A DNA stretch of 6,979 bases from Desulfobacteraceae bacterium (GTDB taxonomy: Bacteria; Desulfobacterota; Desulfobacteria; Desulfobacterales; Desulfobacteraceae): assembly GCA_024225895.1 (NCBI GenBank), contig JAAEMC010000946.1, positions 1 through 6,979 of the forward strand, in the 5' to 3' direction. The position numbers and the translations under genes are program-made. This document shows, in pieces, positions 1 through 6,041 of this stretch. The stretch's first letter is position 1. Every line of letters begins with the position of its first letter. The notes below the pieces were generated by a model, which had not been told where the DNA came from, made no database searches, and was given only the letters and a program-made list of their open reading frames with translations.

Positions 1-170
1 CTACAAGTTTCGCACCATGATCCCGGACGCCGAGGCGAAGACCCCAGGACCAGCTGGATCACGGCCGGGGTGTCGGAGACAATGGTGCTGGCCAGCACCG
101 CCCAGAGCAGAGCGATCGGGGCGCACGCCACGACGATGACGCTCAGCGTCCCGAGCACTGCTGCCGGATC
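1..170 (-). pseudogene. Frameshifted C-terminal fragment of a hydrophobic protein in a GC-rich, probably foreign contig end
   Basis: This segment is about 67% G+C by hand count, far above the DNA that follows. On the minus strand it reads as the end of a membrane-like protein. One frame gives DPAAVLGTLSVIVVACAP, then IALLWAVLASTIVSDTPAV and IQLVLG. The neighbouring frame then gives VFASASGIMVRNL and a TAG stop at bases 3-1. The two frames join if one base is missing from the run of four C at 42-45 (L-G-V-F), so a single-base deletion or sequencing error there is the simplest reading. One hydrophobic helix is visible, followed by a second weakly hydrophobic stretch. I do not recognise the family. 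The N-terminal part is missing because the segment meets the radical SAM gene at about 145-180. The GC-rich codon choice suggests a high-GC organism. It may be a chimeric join rather than a real neighbour. Confidence 0.5.
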
Positions 171-2410
171 ATGGAGGCAATATCAATGACATGGCTCGAA
201 AAAACAGGATGGTCCACATTCCATTTTTCCTGGCATTCAAGCCCTGCCACATAAAGATGGTGAAATTCAATATTTGCTTTTCGCAATCCATGGGCAAGAT
301 CCGTCATAATGTACGGATCATCATTGACCTGGCCCAAAAGAAGGGTATTGGCATAAACATTGATGCCCTGGTGGCTCAATTCTTTTACCAATACTTCATG
401 GGCACTCGTAATTTGACTTGGGTGCAGCAGCCAGGTTTCCATTTCAAACCGGAAAGGAGCGGCCACAGAAAGGCAATTGAATTTTTTAAGCTTTTGGATA
501 CGTTCCTGGGTGAAAACGTCATGTGCTTCAAAAAACTGGGTTGATCTCATCCTCACACAGGTGATATGGGGAATATGTCTCAACCTGTTTATCACCTCAT
601 CCCACCGGTCCATGGAGAGCATGGGATCTTTTTCATCCGTTATGACCACATCTGTAATATGATGCGCTTTTTCAAGGTAGTCAAACTCCTGCTGGGTGAT
701 CCCCAGATTCAGTTCAACCCTTGTTTTATGAACGCGAATCAGATGGGAGGATGGCATCTTAAAAACAGGGCTTAAAGCAGATCCCAGGCCCCTTGGAAAG
801 GGCAAAATTGATTTCACCTCATTAAAACCAAACCGCTTGTGTTCCCCTGTACTTTTAACAGATATTGGGCCCAGTAAAAGCCTGTCATCCTCTATTTTCG
901 CCAGGAACCGAACATCCAGGGTACCTTCCTTGTTGAACCGGTATTGGGGCAAAGAAGCGTCTTTCTTTATAAAATCTTTAAAATAATCCCGGGTATAGGG
1001 TGTCCGGATCCAAAGATAGTCAACATCCTTGTTGTCCCTTTCAACAGCCCAACCGCTGGTCTGCCATTCGATTTTGCCAAGGGGTGTGGCCGTACATAAT
1101 TTGGGGATGCATCTGTCGGCAGCATTGGCCCTCAGATAGGTAAATGCATCAAAGGCCTGATCAATGGTTGTCCAATGTCTTTGGGTACCGTGGATGGGGC
1201 TGCAGGGGGTGAAGATATAGTAAATTTTCACCCCGGCATTTCGAAGACGGGTAAAAAGATGGGAAAGTACCCGGCCGTCATCATTCAGGTTTTTTAAAAA
1301 AGGGGTCTGAACATACACCGGAATACCAGCCTTCACCAGCATTGTTATAATTTCAAGGCTTTTCACCGAAATTTCATGTGGATGCACAATGTGGATCCCT
1401 ATTTCCAATTGCTTTCCAAGGGATTCACATGCCAACTTCTTGGCAATCAAATAGTGAATCACTTCCTGATTACCGGATAAAAAGAATTGGGGATGATAAA
1501 AAATGGTTCGGGTGGCAAGGCGGATGGTTTTAACATGATCTATCTTTGTTAACCCTTTAATGGCCGTTTCAAGGTTCGGCCTGTTTAAAAGGGGTTCTCC
1601 ACCGGTAATTAAAATTTCTTCGACCTTATCCTTTTCCCTCACATAGGCCAAGGCACTTTTAACATCACCCATTCCAGGGGTTTTTTTATTGCGGATGCTT
1701 TTATGCTTTCGAAAGCAAAACCGGCAATAAACCGGACATCTCATATCCAGGAGCAATACCGCCCGGTTTTGATACATCTGCTCCAAAATCCCATTTTTCA
1801 AATGCCCTTCAAAGGTGATTACATGGCCTGTGGCATCCAGCTCTTCTTTAAAGGGGAAATACTGCGCTTTTACCTTGTCCGATACCATTGCCTGCCGGAT
1901 CACATGGGCTGAAAGCCTGACAGGATAAGTATCCATCACCTCCTGCAAAGCACTTTTCTCTTCTTTGTTAACCGTAACAAATGCCTTTTGCTCCAGATCC
2001 TGGATACATTTTATGGAAAAAGTTCTGTGGCCCGGCAAGATAACTTCCAGGATATGGAATAAATAGAGCAGGGGAATGGGAACCTTTTTTATGGCTATAT
2101 TATTATTTTGCCCATGTTTGATCCTTTCAAAAAGGGTTTTGAAAAATCCAGTTATATCCTGGTCAAATCCACAGGCATACAAGAGATTTTCAAAAGGGCC
2201 TAGCGTTTTTGATGACCATAAAATATCGGCAAATTCTTTACCAAAAAAATAGGAAGTTCCATAGGTCTTTAAGAACCTGGTACTTTCATGGGCCAAGCGT
2301 TCCAACAATGCATTATCTTCCCAATCAATCTGATCCGAAAGATGTGCTGCTTCTCTTTTCCCATTGAAAACCGATTTGTTTTTAGATGTTGTGGCAGACA
2401 AGAGTTCCAT
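143..2410 (-). CDS. KamA-family radical SAM protein (aminomutase-like) with a second, degenerate barrel
   Basis: The 755-residue product belongs to the lysine 2,3-aminomutase (KamA) family of radical SAM, PLP-dependent enzymes, normally about 340-470 residues. The first barrel has the 4Fe-4S motif C225-x3-C229-x2-C232 (CPVYCRFC), the SAM-binding TGGEPL at 269-274, HPHEI at 343-347, and PLGK with K446 in the place of the family's PLP lysine. The two aspartates that hold the lysine side chain in KamA (D293, D330) seem to be replaced, so lysine is an unlikely substrate; the reaction is unassigned. Residues about 560-755 repeat the barrel without its cysteines. Residues 1-200 are atypical. The start ATG lies 7 bases after the XRE-cupin stop, with no clear ribosome binding site, which suggests translational coupling. 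The last residues lie in the GC-rich contig end, so the C-terminus may be artificial or truncated. Confidence 0.85.
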   Translation of the reverse strand: MELLSATTSKNKSVFNGKREAAHLSDQIDWEDNALLERLAHESTRFLKTYGTSYFFGKEFADILWSSKTLGPFENLLYACGFDQDITGFFKTLFERIKHGQNNNIAIKKVPIPLLYLFHILEVILPGHRTFSIKCIQDLEQKAFVTVNKEEKSALQEVMDTYPVRLSAHVIRQAMVSDKVKAQYFPFKEELDATGHVITFEGHLKNGILEQMYQNRAVLLLDMRCPVYCRFCFRKHKSIRNKKTPGMGDVKSALAYVREKDKVEEILITGGEPLLNRPNLETAIKGLTKIDHVKTIRLATRTIFYHPQFFLSGNQEVIHYLIAKKLACESLGKQLEIGIHIVHPHEISVKSLEIITMLVKAGIPVYVQTPFLKNLNDDGRVLSHLFTRLRNAGVKIYYIFTPCSPIHGTQRHWTTIDQAFDAFTYLRANAADRCIPKLCTATPLGKIEWQTSGWAVERDNKDVDYLWIRTPYTRDYFKDFIKKDASLPQYRFNKEGTLDVRFLAKIEDDRLLLGPISVKSTGEHKRFGFNEVKSILPFPRGLGSALSPVFKMPSSHLIRVHKTRVELNLGITQQEFDYLEKAHHITDVVITDEKDPMLSMDRWDEVINRLRHIPHITCVRMRSTQFFEAHDVFTQERIQKLKKFNCLSVAAPFRFEMETWLLHPSQITSAHEVLVKELSHQGINVYANTLLLGQVNDDPYIMTDLAHGLRKANIEFHHLYVAGLECQEKWNVDHPVFSSHVIDIASMIRQQCSGR

Positions 2411-2417
2411 AAAAAGA

Positions 2418-3026
2418 CTATTTTGGGGTAAAAATCACGATGAGAGAGCGGGCTGTGCCGCCTACCCCGCGGAGTGCATGGGGAATGTTCGAATCAAAAT
2501 AAAGACTGTCTCCCTTTTCGAGGCTAACTGTTTTTTCAGCACTTCTGAACTCCACTGTACCATCCATAACAAAATGGAATTCCTCGCCTTTATGGTCATT
2601 ATAGAGCAGCTCTTTTTCCTGCCTGGGTTCGATATCGGCAATAAAGGGCTCCATCTGCTTACCCACCATGGGATAGGCCAGGGATTCCCATCTATAGCCG
2701 ATCCTTGATTCATTTTTATGGTGGGATATTTTTTTCACGCCGTACCGCTCATCTTTTCTGACAACCACAATCCGGTCTTCCATGTTTTGTTCACGAAAGA
2801 AATGGCTGATCTTCACACCCAGAGCGGTGGAAATCTTTATCAAAGTCGCAATGGGCGGGGCGGCAATGTTATTTTCAATTTGAGACAGCAACGGTTTTGA
2901 AAGCCCTGTCAAATCAGAGACCTCCTGCAGTGTAAAAGCCCTTTGTTTTCTAAGGCTTCTGATCTTATTCCCCAAGTTCAGCGCTGCAACCTCTTCTTTG
3001 ACCTTGCTTCCTTTTTTTGCCGCCAT
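2418..3026 (-). CDS. XRE-family transcriptional regulator with C-terminal cupin sensor domain
   Basis: A cytoplasmic DNA-binding regulator of 202 residues, the usual size for XRE-cupin proteins. The helix-turn-helix covers about residues 18-75 (LGNKIRSLRKQRAFTLQEVS, then LTGLSKPLLSQIENN). After a linker, a double-stranded beta-helix cupin covers about 125-200, with H145 and E149 in motif 1 (DHKGEEFHFVMDG) and the motif 2 signature KGDSLYFDSNIPHALRG including H183; these could bind a metal or small ligand. Members of this family often control amino acid, polyamine or osmolyte genes in response to a small molecule bound in the cupin. It is the first gene of an operon with the KamA-like enzyme 7 bases downstream, so that enzyme, and the regulator itself, are the expected targets. 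The ATG start is supported by a GAGGA ribosome binding site. The ligand cannot be read from the sequence. Confidence 0.93.
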   Translation of the reverse strand: MAAKKGSKVKEEVAALNLGNKIRSLRKQRAFTLQEVSDLTGLSKPLLSQIENNIAAPPIATLIKISTALGVKISHFFREQNMEDRIVVVRKDERYGVKKISHHKNESRIGYRWESLAYPMVGKQMEPFIADIEPRQEKELLYNDHKGEEFHFVMDGTVEFRSAEKTVSLEKGDSLYFDSNIPHALRGVGGTARSLIVIFTPK

Positions 3027-3030
3027 CTTT

Positions 3031-3035
3031 TCCTC
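3031..3035 (-). promoter_or_regulatory. Ribosome binding site of the XRE-cupin gene
   Basis: On the minus strand GAGGA lies 4 bases before the ATG at 3026. It fixes the start codon of the regulator. The downstream radical SAM gene has no comparable site. Confidence 0.75.
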
Positions 3036-3044
3036 ATCACTTTT

Positions 3045-3067
3045 TGATTATCTGGTTTTTTTAATCA
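3045..3067. promoter_or_regulatory. Inverted repeat TGATTA-N11-TAATCA, candidate operator
   Basis: Two perfect 6-base half-sites, TGATTA (3045-3050) and TAATCA (3062-3067), lie 17 bases apart centre to centre, in the leader of the XRE-cupin gene just downstream of its candidate promoter. The position suits repression by a dimeric helix-turn-helix protein, so it may be the regulator's own operator. The half-sites are short and AT-rich, so chance is a real alternative. Confidence 0.3.
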
Positions 3068-3088
3068 TATGGAACAAATTGGATGAAA

Positions 3089-3117
3089 AGTTTAGCATGA
3101 TGGAAAATGCATATCAA
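3089..3117 (-). promoter_or_regulatory. Candidate sigma-70 promoter of the regulator/radical SAM operon
   Basis: Read on the minus strand, TTGATA (3117-3112; 5 of 6 matches to the -35 consensus) and TAAACT (3094-3089; 4 of 6 matches to the -10 consensus) are separated by exactly 17 bases. Transcription would begin near 3082 and leave a leader of about 55 bases before the regulator's ATG, containing the inverted repeat at 3045-3067. No experimental start is known. Confidence 0.5.
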
Positions 3118-3395
3118 GACCCTAAATAAATTGGTCAGGGTAAACGCATACAAACCTGGCATGAATCATGTCTTTTATTTTTCAGATACCATCAAACATT
3201 TGGTGCAAATACTGTGCGGAATTTATGCAAAACATTATCTACACTTGCATTTACCCCATAGTCATAACTGCTTGATATTATTACTTCTGATAAATTATTT
3301 GCGATCACCCTGTAATTTGACATGGTTTCCAAGGTTGGAATTTTTTGATATGCCTAATTATTCACCATTTTTATTATTCAACGAGCAACAAAAAA

Positions 3396-3400
3396 AGGAG
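3396..3400 (+). promoter_or_regulatory. Ribosome binding site of the HAD nucleotidase-like gene
   Basis: AGGAG ends 13 bases before the ATG at 3414, which is long, and 4 bases before an in-frame TTG at 3405, which is short. Either codon could be the start; the two proteins differ by only three residues (MLH before MTRC). Both fit better than the in-frame ATG at 3345, which lies upstream of this site. Confidence 0.6.
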
Positions 3401-3413
3401 TTTTTTGCTTCAC

Positions 3414-4034
3414 ATGACCCGATGCAGCAATAAAAAAAGAATATATGTGGATCTGGATGATGTGATTTCAAGGACCACAGACACCTATGTCTCCATTATT
3501 GAATCTGAATTTGGAAAAAAGGCCCGGTTTGAAGATATTCTCTCTTTTAACTTGCAGGAATCCTTTGATCTTAATGACAATGAGTATGATCATTTTTTCA
3601 ATCTGATCCATACGCCTGAAATCCTCATGGGATTTGAACCGGTTGACGGTGCGACCGATACCCTTGCAAAGTTCAAAGAATTGGGATGGGAGATTGACGT
3701 GGTTACCGGGCGCCCGGCATCTGCCCTTGATATCTCTCTTTCCTGGCTTAAGACACATCATATTCCCTTTTCATCCTTCATTATTGTGGACAAATACAGC
3801 CGGCAGGGTCAACATATGGATGTGGCCATTTCCAAAAAAGATCTTGCCTGCCGGCCCTATGATTTTGCTGTGGAGGATTCCTTTGATATGGCCTGTTTTC
3901 TTGCTTCAACCATGAATGTACAAGTGGCATTATTTGACCGCCCCTGGAACTGCAAAGAAACCTGCAATAAAAAGATCAAGAGATTTTTTACATGGAAAGA
4001 GATTGAATCCCACAGCATGGCCGGACAATTATAG
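3414..4034 (+). CDS. HAD-superfamily protein, putative 5'(3')-deoxyribonucleotidase (NT5C/YqfW-like)
   Basis: A 206-residue soluble protein of the haloacid dehalogenase fold, expected to remove phosphate from nucleotides or a similar small phosphoester in the cytoplasm. Motif I is DLDDV at residues 13-17, with D13 as nucleophile and D15 as acid/base. Motif II is the threonine in VVTGRPAS (T98). A lysine in SKKDLA (about 141-142) can serve as motif III, and motif IV is VEDS with E154-D155. FDRPWN at 174-179, following the strand after motif IV, is typical of the NT5C-like branch. A helical cap fits between motifs I and II. The start at 3414 places motif I at the usual distance; an in-frame TTG at 3405 is the alternative. 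It is transcribed alone, away from the regulator operon and toward lepB. The exact substrate is not known, and a phosphatase of other small molecules is possible. Confidence 0.75.
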   Translation: MTRCSNKKRIYVDLDDVISRTTDTYVSIIESEFGKKARFEDILSFNLQESFDLNDNEYDHFFNLIHTPEILMGFEPVDGATDTLAKFKELGWEIDVVTGRPASALDISLSWLKTHHIPFSSFIIVDKYSRQGQHMDVAISKKDLACRPYDFAVEDSFDMACFLASTMNVQVALFDRPWNCKETCNKKIKRFFTWKEIESHSMAGQL

Positions 4035-4099
4035 AGCTACAGAAATATATTTATGATATTTGGTTTAAAATTCAATTTAAATGGAAAAAGGGGAAGATG

Positions 4100-4127
4100 A
4101 GCTTTTCTTGGAGCCAAAGCTTTCTTT
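4100..4127 (+). terminator. Weak hairpin with T-rich tail after the HAD gene
   Basis: AGCTTT (4100-4105) pairs with AAAGCT (4116-4121) around a 10-base loop, followed by TTCTTTT, 66 bases after the HAD stop. The stem is short and AT-rich, so this is at best a weak intrinsic terminator. It lies in the 147-base gap between converging genes; no better one was seen for lepB. Confidence 0.35.
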
Positions 4128-4181
4128 TAATCGGTATTTTCAGATCTTTTGATAAAAAAAATATTGAGATTAAGATAACAC

Positions 4182-4880
4182 TTAGAGCAGTTTGGTAAAA
4201 AACCGCTTCCAGCGCGGCCGGTAAAAATTGTTGATATCCAAAGATGCGACAACAGACAAAGCCTGCCCTACAATTCGTTTACGGTCAACAAAGCCGAAAT
4301 ATCTTGAATCCGCACTGTTGTCGCGATTGTCACCCATCATAAAAAAATGTTTGTCCGGAACCGAGATGGGCGCGAATGAGCGTACCGCAGGCTGATATGG
4401 GGTAATCATTACCGGATGCTTTCTGCCGATAAGGTCTTCTGTGTAAAAATAATAAGAATTCGTGCTGGTACCGTAACTTAGGACACCGGTGGCAGGATCA
4501 GTGGCCTCATAGTGCAATTGCTCGCCATTTATATAAAGATGATTGTTCTTCATGGCAATAACATCGCCTGGAAGCCCCACAACACGTTTTACCATGCGTT
4601 TTTCATCTTCAGGGGAAAAGAACACCACAATATCACCCCTTTGAGGATCTTTCCATTTGGCCAGGTGCCGGGTGGTATATGGAATTTTTAAATCATAGGC
4701 CAGTTTATTGATAAATATCCGGTCTCCTTCTACAATGGTGGGCTTCATGGAGCCCGAAGGCACTACATTCCAGTCGGCAATGGCTGATTTCAGACTGGTT
4801 GCAATCAATACAGCGATTAGGACAGGGAACACCCATCCCATGAGAAAAGAATTTATCTTATTATCTAACTTCTTATCCAT
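4182..4880 (-). CDS. lepB: Signal peptidase I
   Basis: A membrane-anchored serine protease of 232 residues that cuts signal peptides from proteins exported by Sec or Tat, with its active site on the outer face of the cytoplasmic membrane. One N-terminal transmembrane helix is visible at about residues 12-30. The conserved boxes follow in order: PSGSMKPT with catalytic S44, GDRIFINKL at 52-60, KRVVGLPGD with the general-base K98, and GDNRDNSADSR at 183-193. Both members of the Ser-Lys dyad are present, so it should be active. The length and single membrane anchor fit the shorter bacterial type rather than the 324-residue, two-helix E. coli enzyme. The ATG start has an AGGAG site 7 bases upstream. 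It is a single gene, converging on the HAD gene and diverging from the crotonase gene. Confidence 0.96.
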   Translation of the reverse strand: MDKKLDNKINSFLMGWVFPVLIAVLIATSLKSAIADWNVVPSGSMKPTIVEGDRIFINKLAYDLKIPYTTRHLAKWKDPQRGDIVVFFSPEDEKRMVKRVVGLPGDVIAMKNNHLYINGEQLHYEATDPATGVLSYGTSTNSYYFYTEDLIGRKHPVMITPYQPAVRSFAPISVPDKHFFMMGDNRDNSADSRYFGFVDRKRIVGQALSVVASLDINNFYRPRWKRFFTKLL

Positions 4881-4887
4881 TCAAATG

Positions 4888-4892
4888 CTCCT
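4888..4892 (-). promoter_or_regulatory. Ribosome binding site of lepB
   Basis: AGGAG on the minus strand, 7 bases before the ATG at 4880, confirms the lepB start. Confidence 0.8.
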
Positions 4893-4937
4893 GTTATTAA
4901 GAAGATCCTTACACTTATAAATTGACATAATCTATTT

Positions 4938-4965
4938 ATTATAATTCCTTTTGTTTTGAAGTCCA
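4938..4965 (-). promoter_or_regulatory. Candidate sigma-70 promoter of lepB
   Basis: On the minus strand a perfect TATAAT (4943-4938) is preceded, after 16 bases, by TGGACT (4965-4960; 4 of 6 matches to the -35 consensus). It would give a lepB leader of about 50 bases. The area is AT-rich, which lowers the weight of the -10 match. Confidence 0.45.
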
Positions 4966-5127
4966 CCCCAATATTGCATAAAAAAACCGGGGCTTGGACA
5001 AAAAATCAGGGGAAACCATGGCAAATTTCCATTCAATTTTAACCATGCGGGATATAAGTATTATCTTGAATTTTTATTATAAGACCTTTAAAATCCGGCC
5101 ATTCATGAATCAGTTCAACCACCTGAA

Positions 5128-5131
5128 AGGA
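5128..5131 (+). promoter_or_regulatory. Ribosome binding site that fixes the crotonase start
   Basis: AAAGGA lies 6 bases before the ATG at 5138. It supports this start over the in-frame codons upstream (TTG 4994, ATG 5018, ATG 5045), which would add residues unlike the family. Confidence 0.75.
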
Positions 5132-5137
5132 ATACAA

Positions 5138-5944
5138 ATGAATACAGCAACAAATAAAAAACTAATTATAGAAAGAAAGGGCTTCATAGCCATTTTCACC
5201 ATCAACTGCCCGGAAAAAAGGAACGCACTTTCAGATGAATTGCTGATTGATCTCCATAATAATCTGGTTTTATTGTCACGCAACAATGACATTCGGTGTG
5301 TAATCTTTAAAGGAGCAGGTGATAAAGTTTTTTCTTCCGGCTATGACATTGGCGCCATCCCTGTAAAGAACGCATCTGATCCTGGTACGGAACCCAAAAC
5401 ACCCGATGCCCTTATCCAGGCATTAGCTGCCATAAAAAACTTTGCCTTTCCGACCATTGCAATGATGAACGGGCATGCCTTTGGTGCTGGTTTCAATCTT
5501 TGTGCCTGTTGCGATATTAGAATAGCAGCAGATGACATAAAATTGGGAATGCCACCGGCCAAACTGGGCATTGTCTATCATCCAAAAGGGATGCAACAAT
5601 TCCTTGAAGCATTTGGTATGCAGACTACTAAAGAGATTTTTTATACAGCCAGTGTCTTTCAGGGAGATACTCTCCTGCAAAAAGGGCTTGCGGATTATTT
5701 AATCCCAAAGGCAGACCTTGAAAAATTCACATTTGAATATGCATTGAGCATTACACGTAACGCCCCCCTCGCCTTAAAAGGCAATAAAGAAATCATTGCC
5801 ATGTTTGAAAAGGAGATGACCCTTGGACCTGAAAACATGGAAAAAGCTCTGGAACTGGTGCAGCAAAGCCTTAAAAGCGATGATGTGAAAGAAGGACAGA
5901 CAGCCTTTCTGGAAAAAAGAGAGCCAAAATTTAAAGGGTGTTGA
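5138..5944 (+). CDS. Enoyl-CoA hydratase/isomerase-family protein, methylmalonyl-CoA decarboxylase-like
   Basis: A 268-residue crotonase-fold enzyme acting on an acyl-CoA in the cytoplasm. Family marks are PEKRNALS at 25-32, the first oxyanion-hole segment FSSGYDI at 65-71, and the second, HAFGAGFNLCACCD, at 113-126. The two glutamates of true enoyl-CoA hydratases are absent: N120 and P140 stand in their places. Instead MPPAKLGIVY at 138-147 matches, from memory, the MTPVNLGVPY segment of E. coli methylmalonyl-CoA decarboxylase (ScpB), including its key tyrosine (Y147 here, Y140 there). The C-terminal EGQTAFLEKREPKFKGC also closely matches that enzyme. A difference is Y69 where ScpB has H66. 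Decarboxylation of methylmalonyl-CoA or a related malonyl-type CoA ester is therefore the best guess, not hydration. It stands alone, divergent from lepB, with the PAS-GAF gene 97 bases downstream. Confidence 0.85.
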   Translation: MNTATNKKLIIERKGFIAIFTINCPEKRNALSDELLIDLHNNLVLLSRNNDIRCVIFKGAGDKVFSSGYDIGAIPVKNASDPGTEPKTPDALIQALAAIKNFAFPTIAMMNGHAFGAGFNLCACCDIRIAADDIKLGMPPAKLGIVYHPKGMQQFLEAFGMQTTKEIFYTASVFQGDTLLQKGLADYLIPKADLEKFTFEYALSITRNAPLALKGNKEIIAMFEKEMTLGPENMEKALELVQQSLKSDDVKEGQTAFLEKREPKFKGC

Positions 5945-5985
5945 TTCTGGGGCATTCCTGACATAGTATAGTCCCAAAAGCAACC

Positions 5986-6014
5986 TTGGTAAAAACTACG
6001 GATGTGATTATCTT
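5986..6014 (+). promoter_or_regulatory. Candidate sigma-70 promoter of the PAS-GAF gene
   Basis: TTGGTA (5986-5991) and TATCTT (6009-6014), each 4 of 6 to consensus, are 17 bases apart in the 97-base gap after the crotonase gene. They would give a leader of about 20 bases. The matches are moderate and read-through from the crotonase gene is possible. Confidence 0.3.
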
Positions 6015-6041
6015 TTCTGACGATTAGTGGAACTTGTTTCT

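Larger units (their letters stand above)
3027..3413. other. Divergent AT-rich intergenic region
   Basis: This 387-base gap separates the minus-strand regulator operon from the plus-strand HAD gene. The regulator side holds its ribosome binding site, the inverted repeat at 3045-3067 and the candidate promoter at 3089-3117. The HAD side holds the AGGAG site at 3396-3400. The middle (about 3120-3390) is AT-rich and contains open frames with no protein-like character. I see no convincing RNA gene, tandem repeat or well-spaced promoter for the HAD gene there. A perfect TTGACA at 3317-3322 has no -10 partner at the right distance. Confidence 0.6.

Noticed and set aside
2364..2900. Plus-strand open frames opposite the regulator and the start of the radical SAM gene
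   Set aside because: They are antisense shadows of two well-supported genes and have no domain character or ribosome binding sites.
3150..3215. Possible sigma-54 promoter (TGGCAT... and TTGGTGC...TGTGC)
   Set aside because: The GG and GC elements are not at the required 10-base spacing.
3292..3318. Inverted repeat AAATTA-N15-TAATTT
   Set aside because: It is only six A/T bases per arm in an AT-rich region, so chance is the likeliest explanation.
3317..3322. Perfect TTGACA as the -35 of a HAD-gene promoter
   Set aside because: No acceptable -10 element lies 16-18 bases downstream; the sequence there is a run of T.
3107..3433. A 108-codon plus-strand open frame in the intergenic region
   Set aside because: The translation is rich in His, Leu and Cys with no family features, there is no good ribosome binding site, it covers the regulator's promoter region, and it overlaps the HAD start in another frame.
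4922..4945. TTGACA and TATAAT on the plus strand as a promoter of the crotonase gene
   Set aside because: The spacer is only 12 bases, too short for sigma-70. The same TATAAT-like stretch fits lepB better on the other strand.
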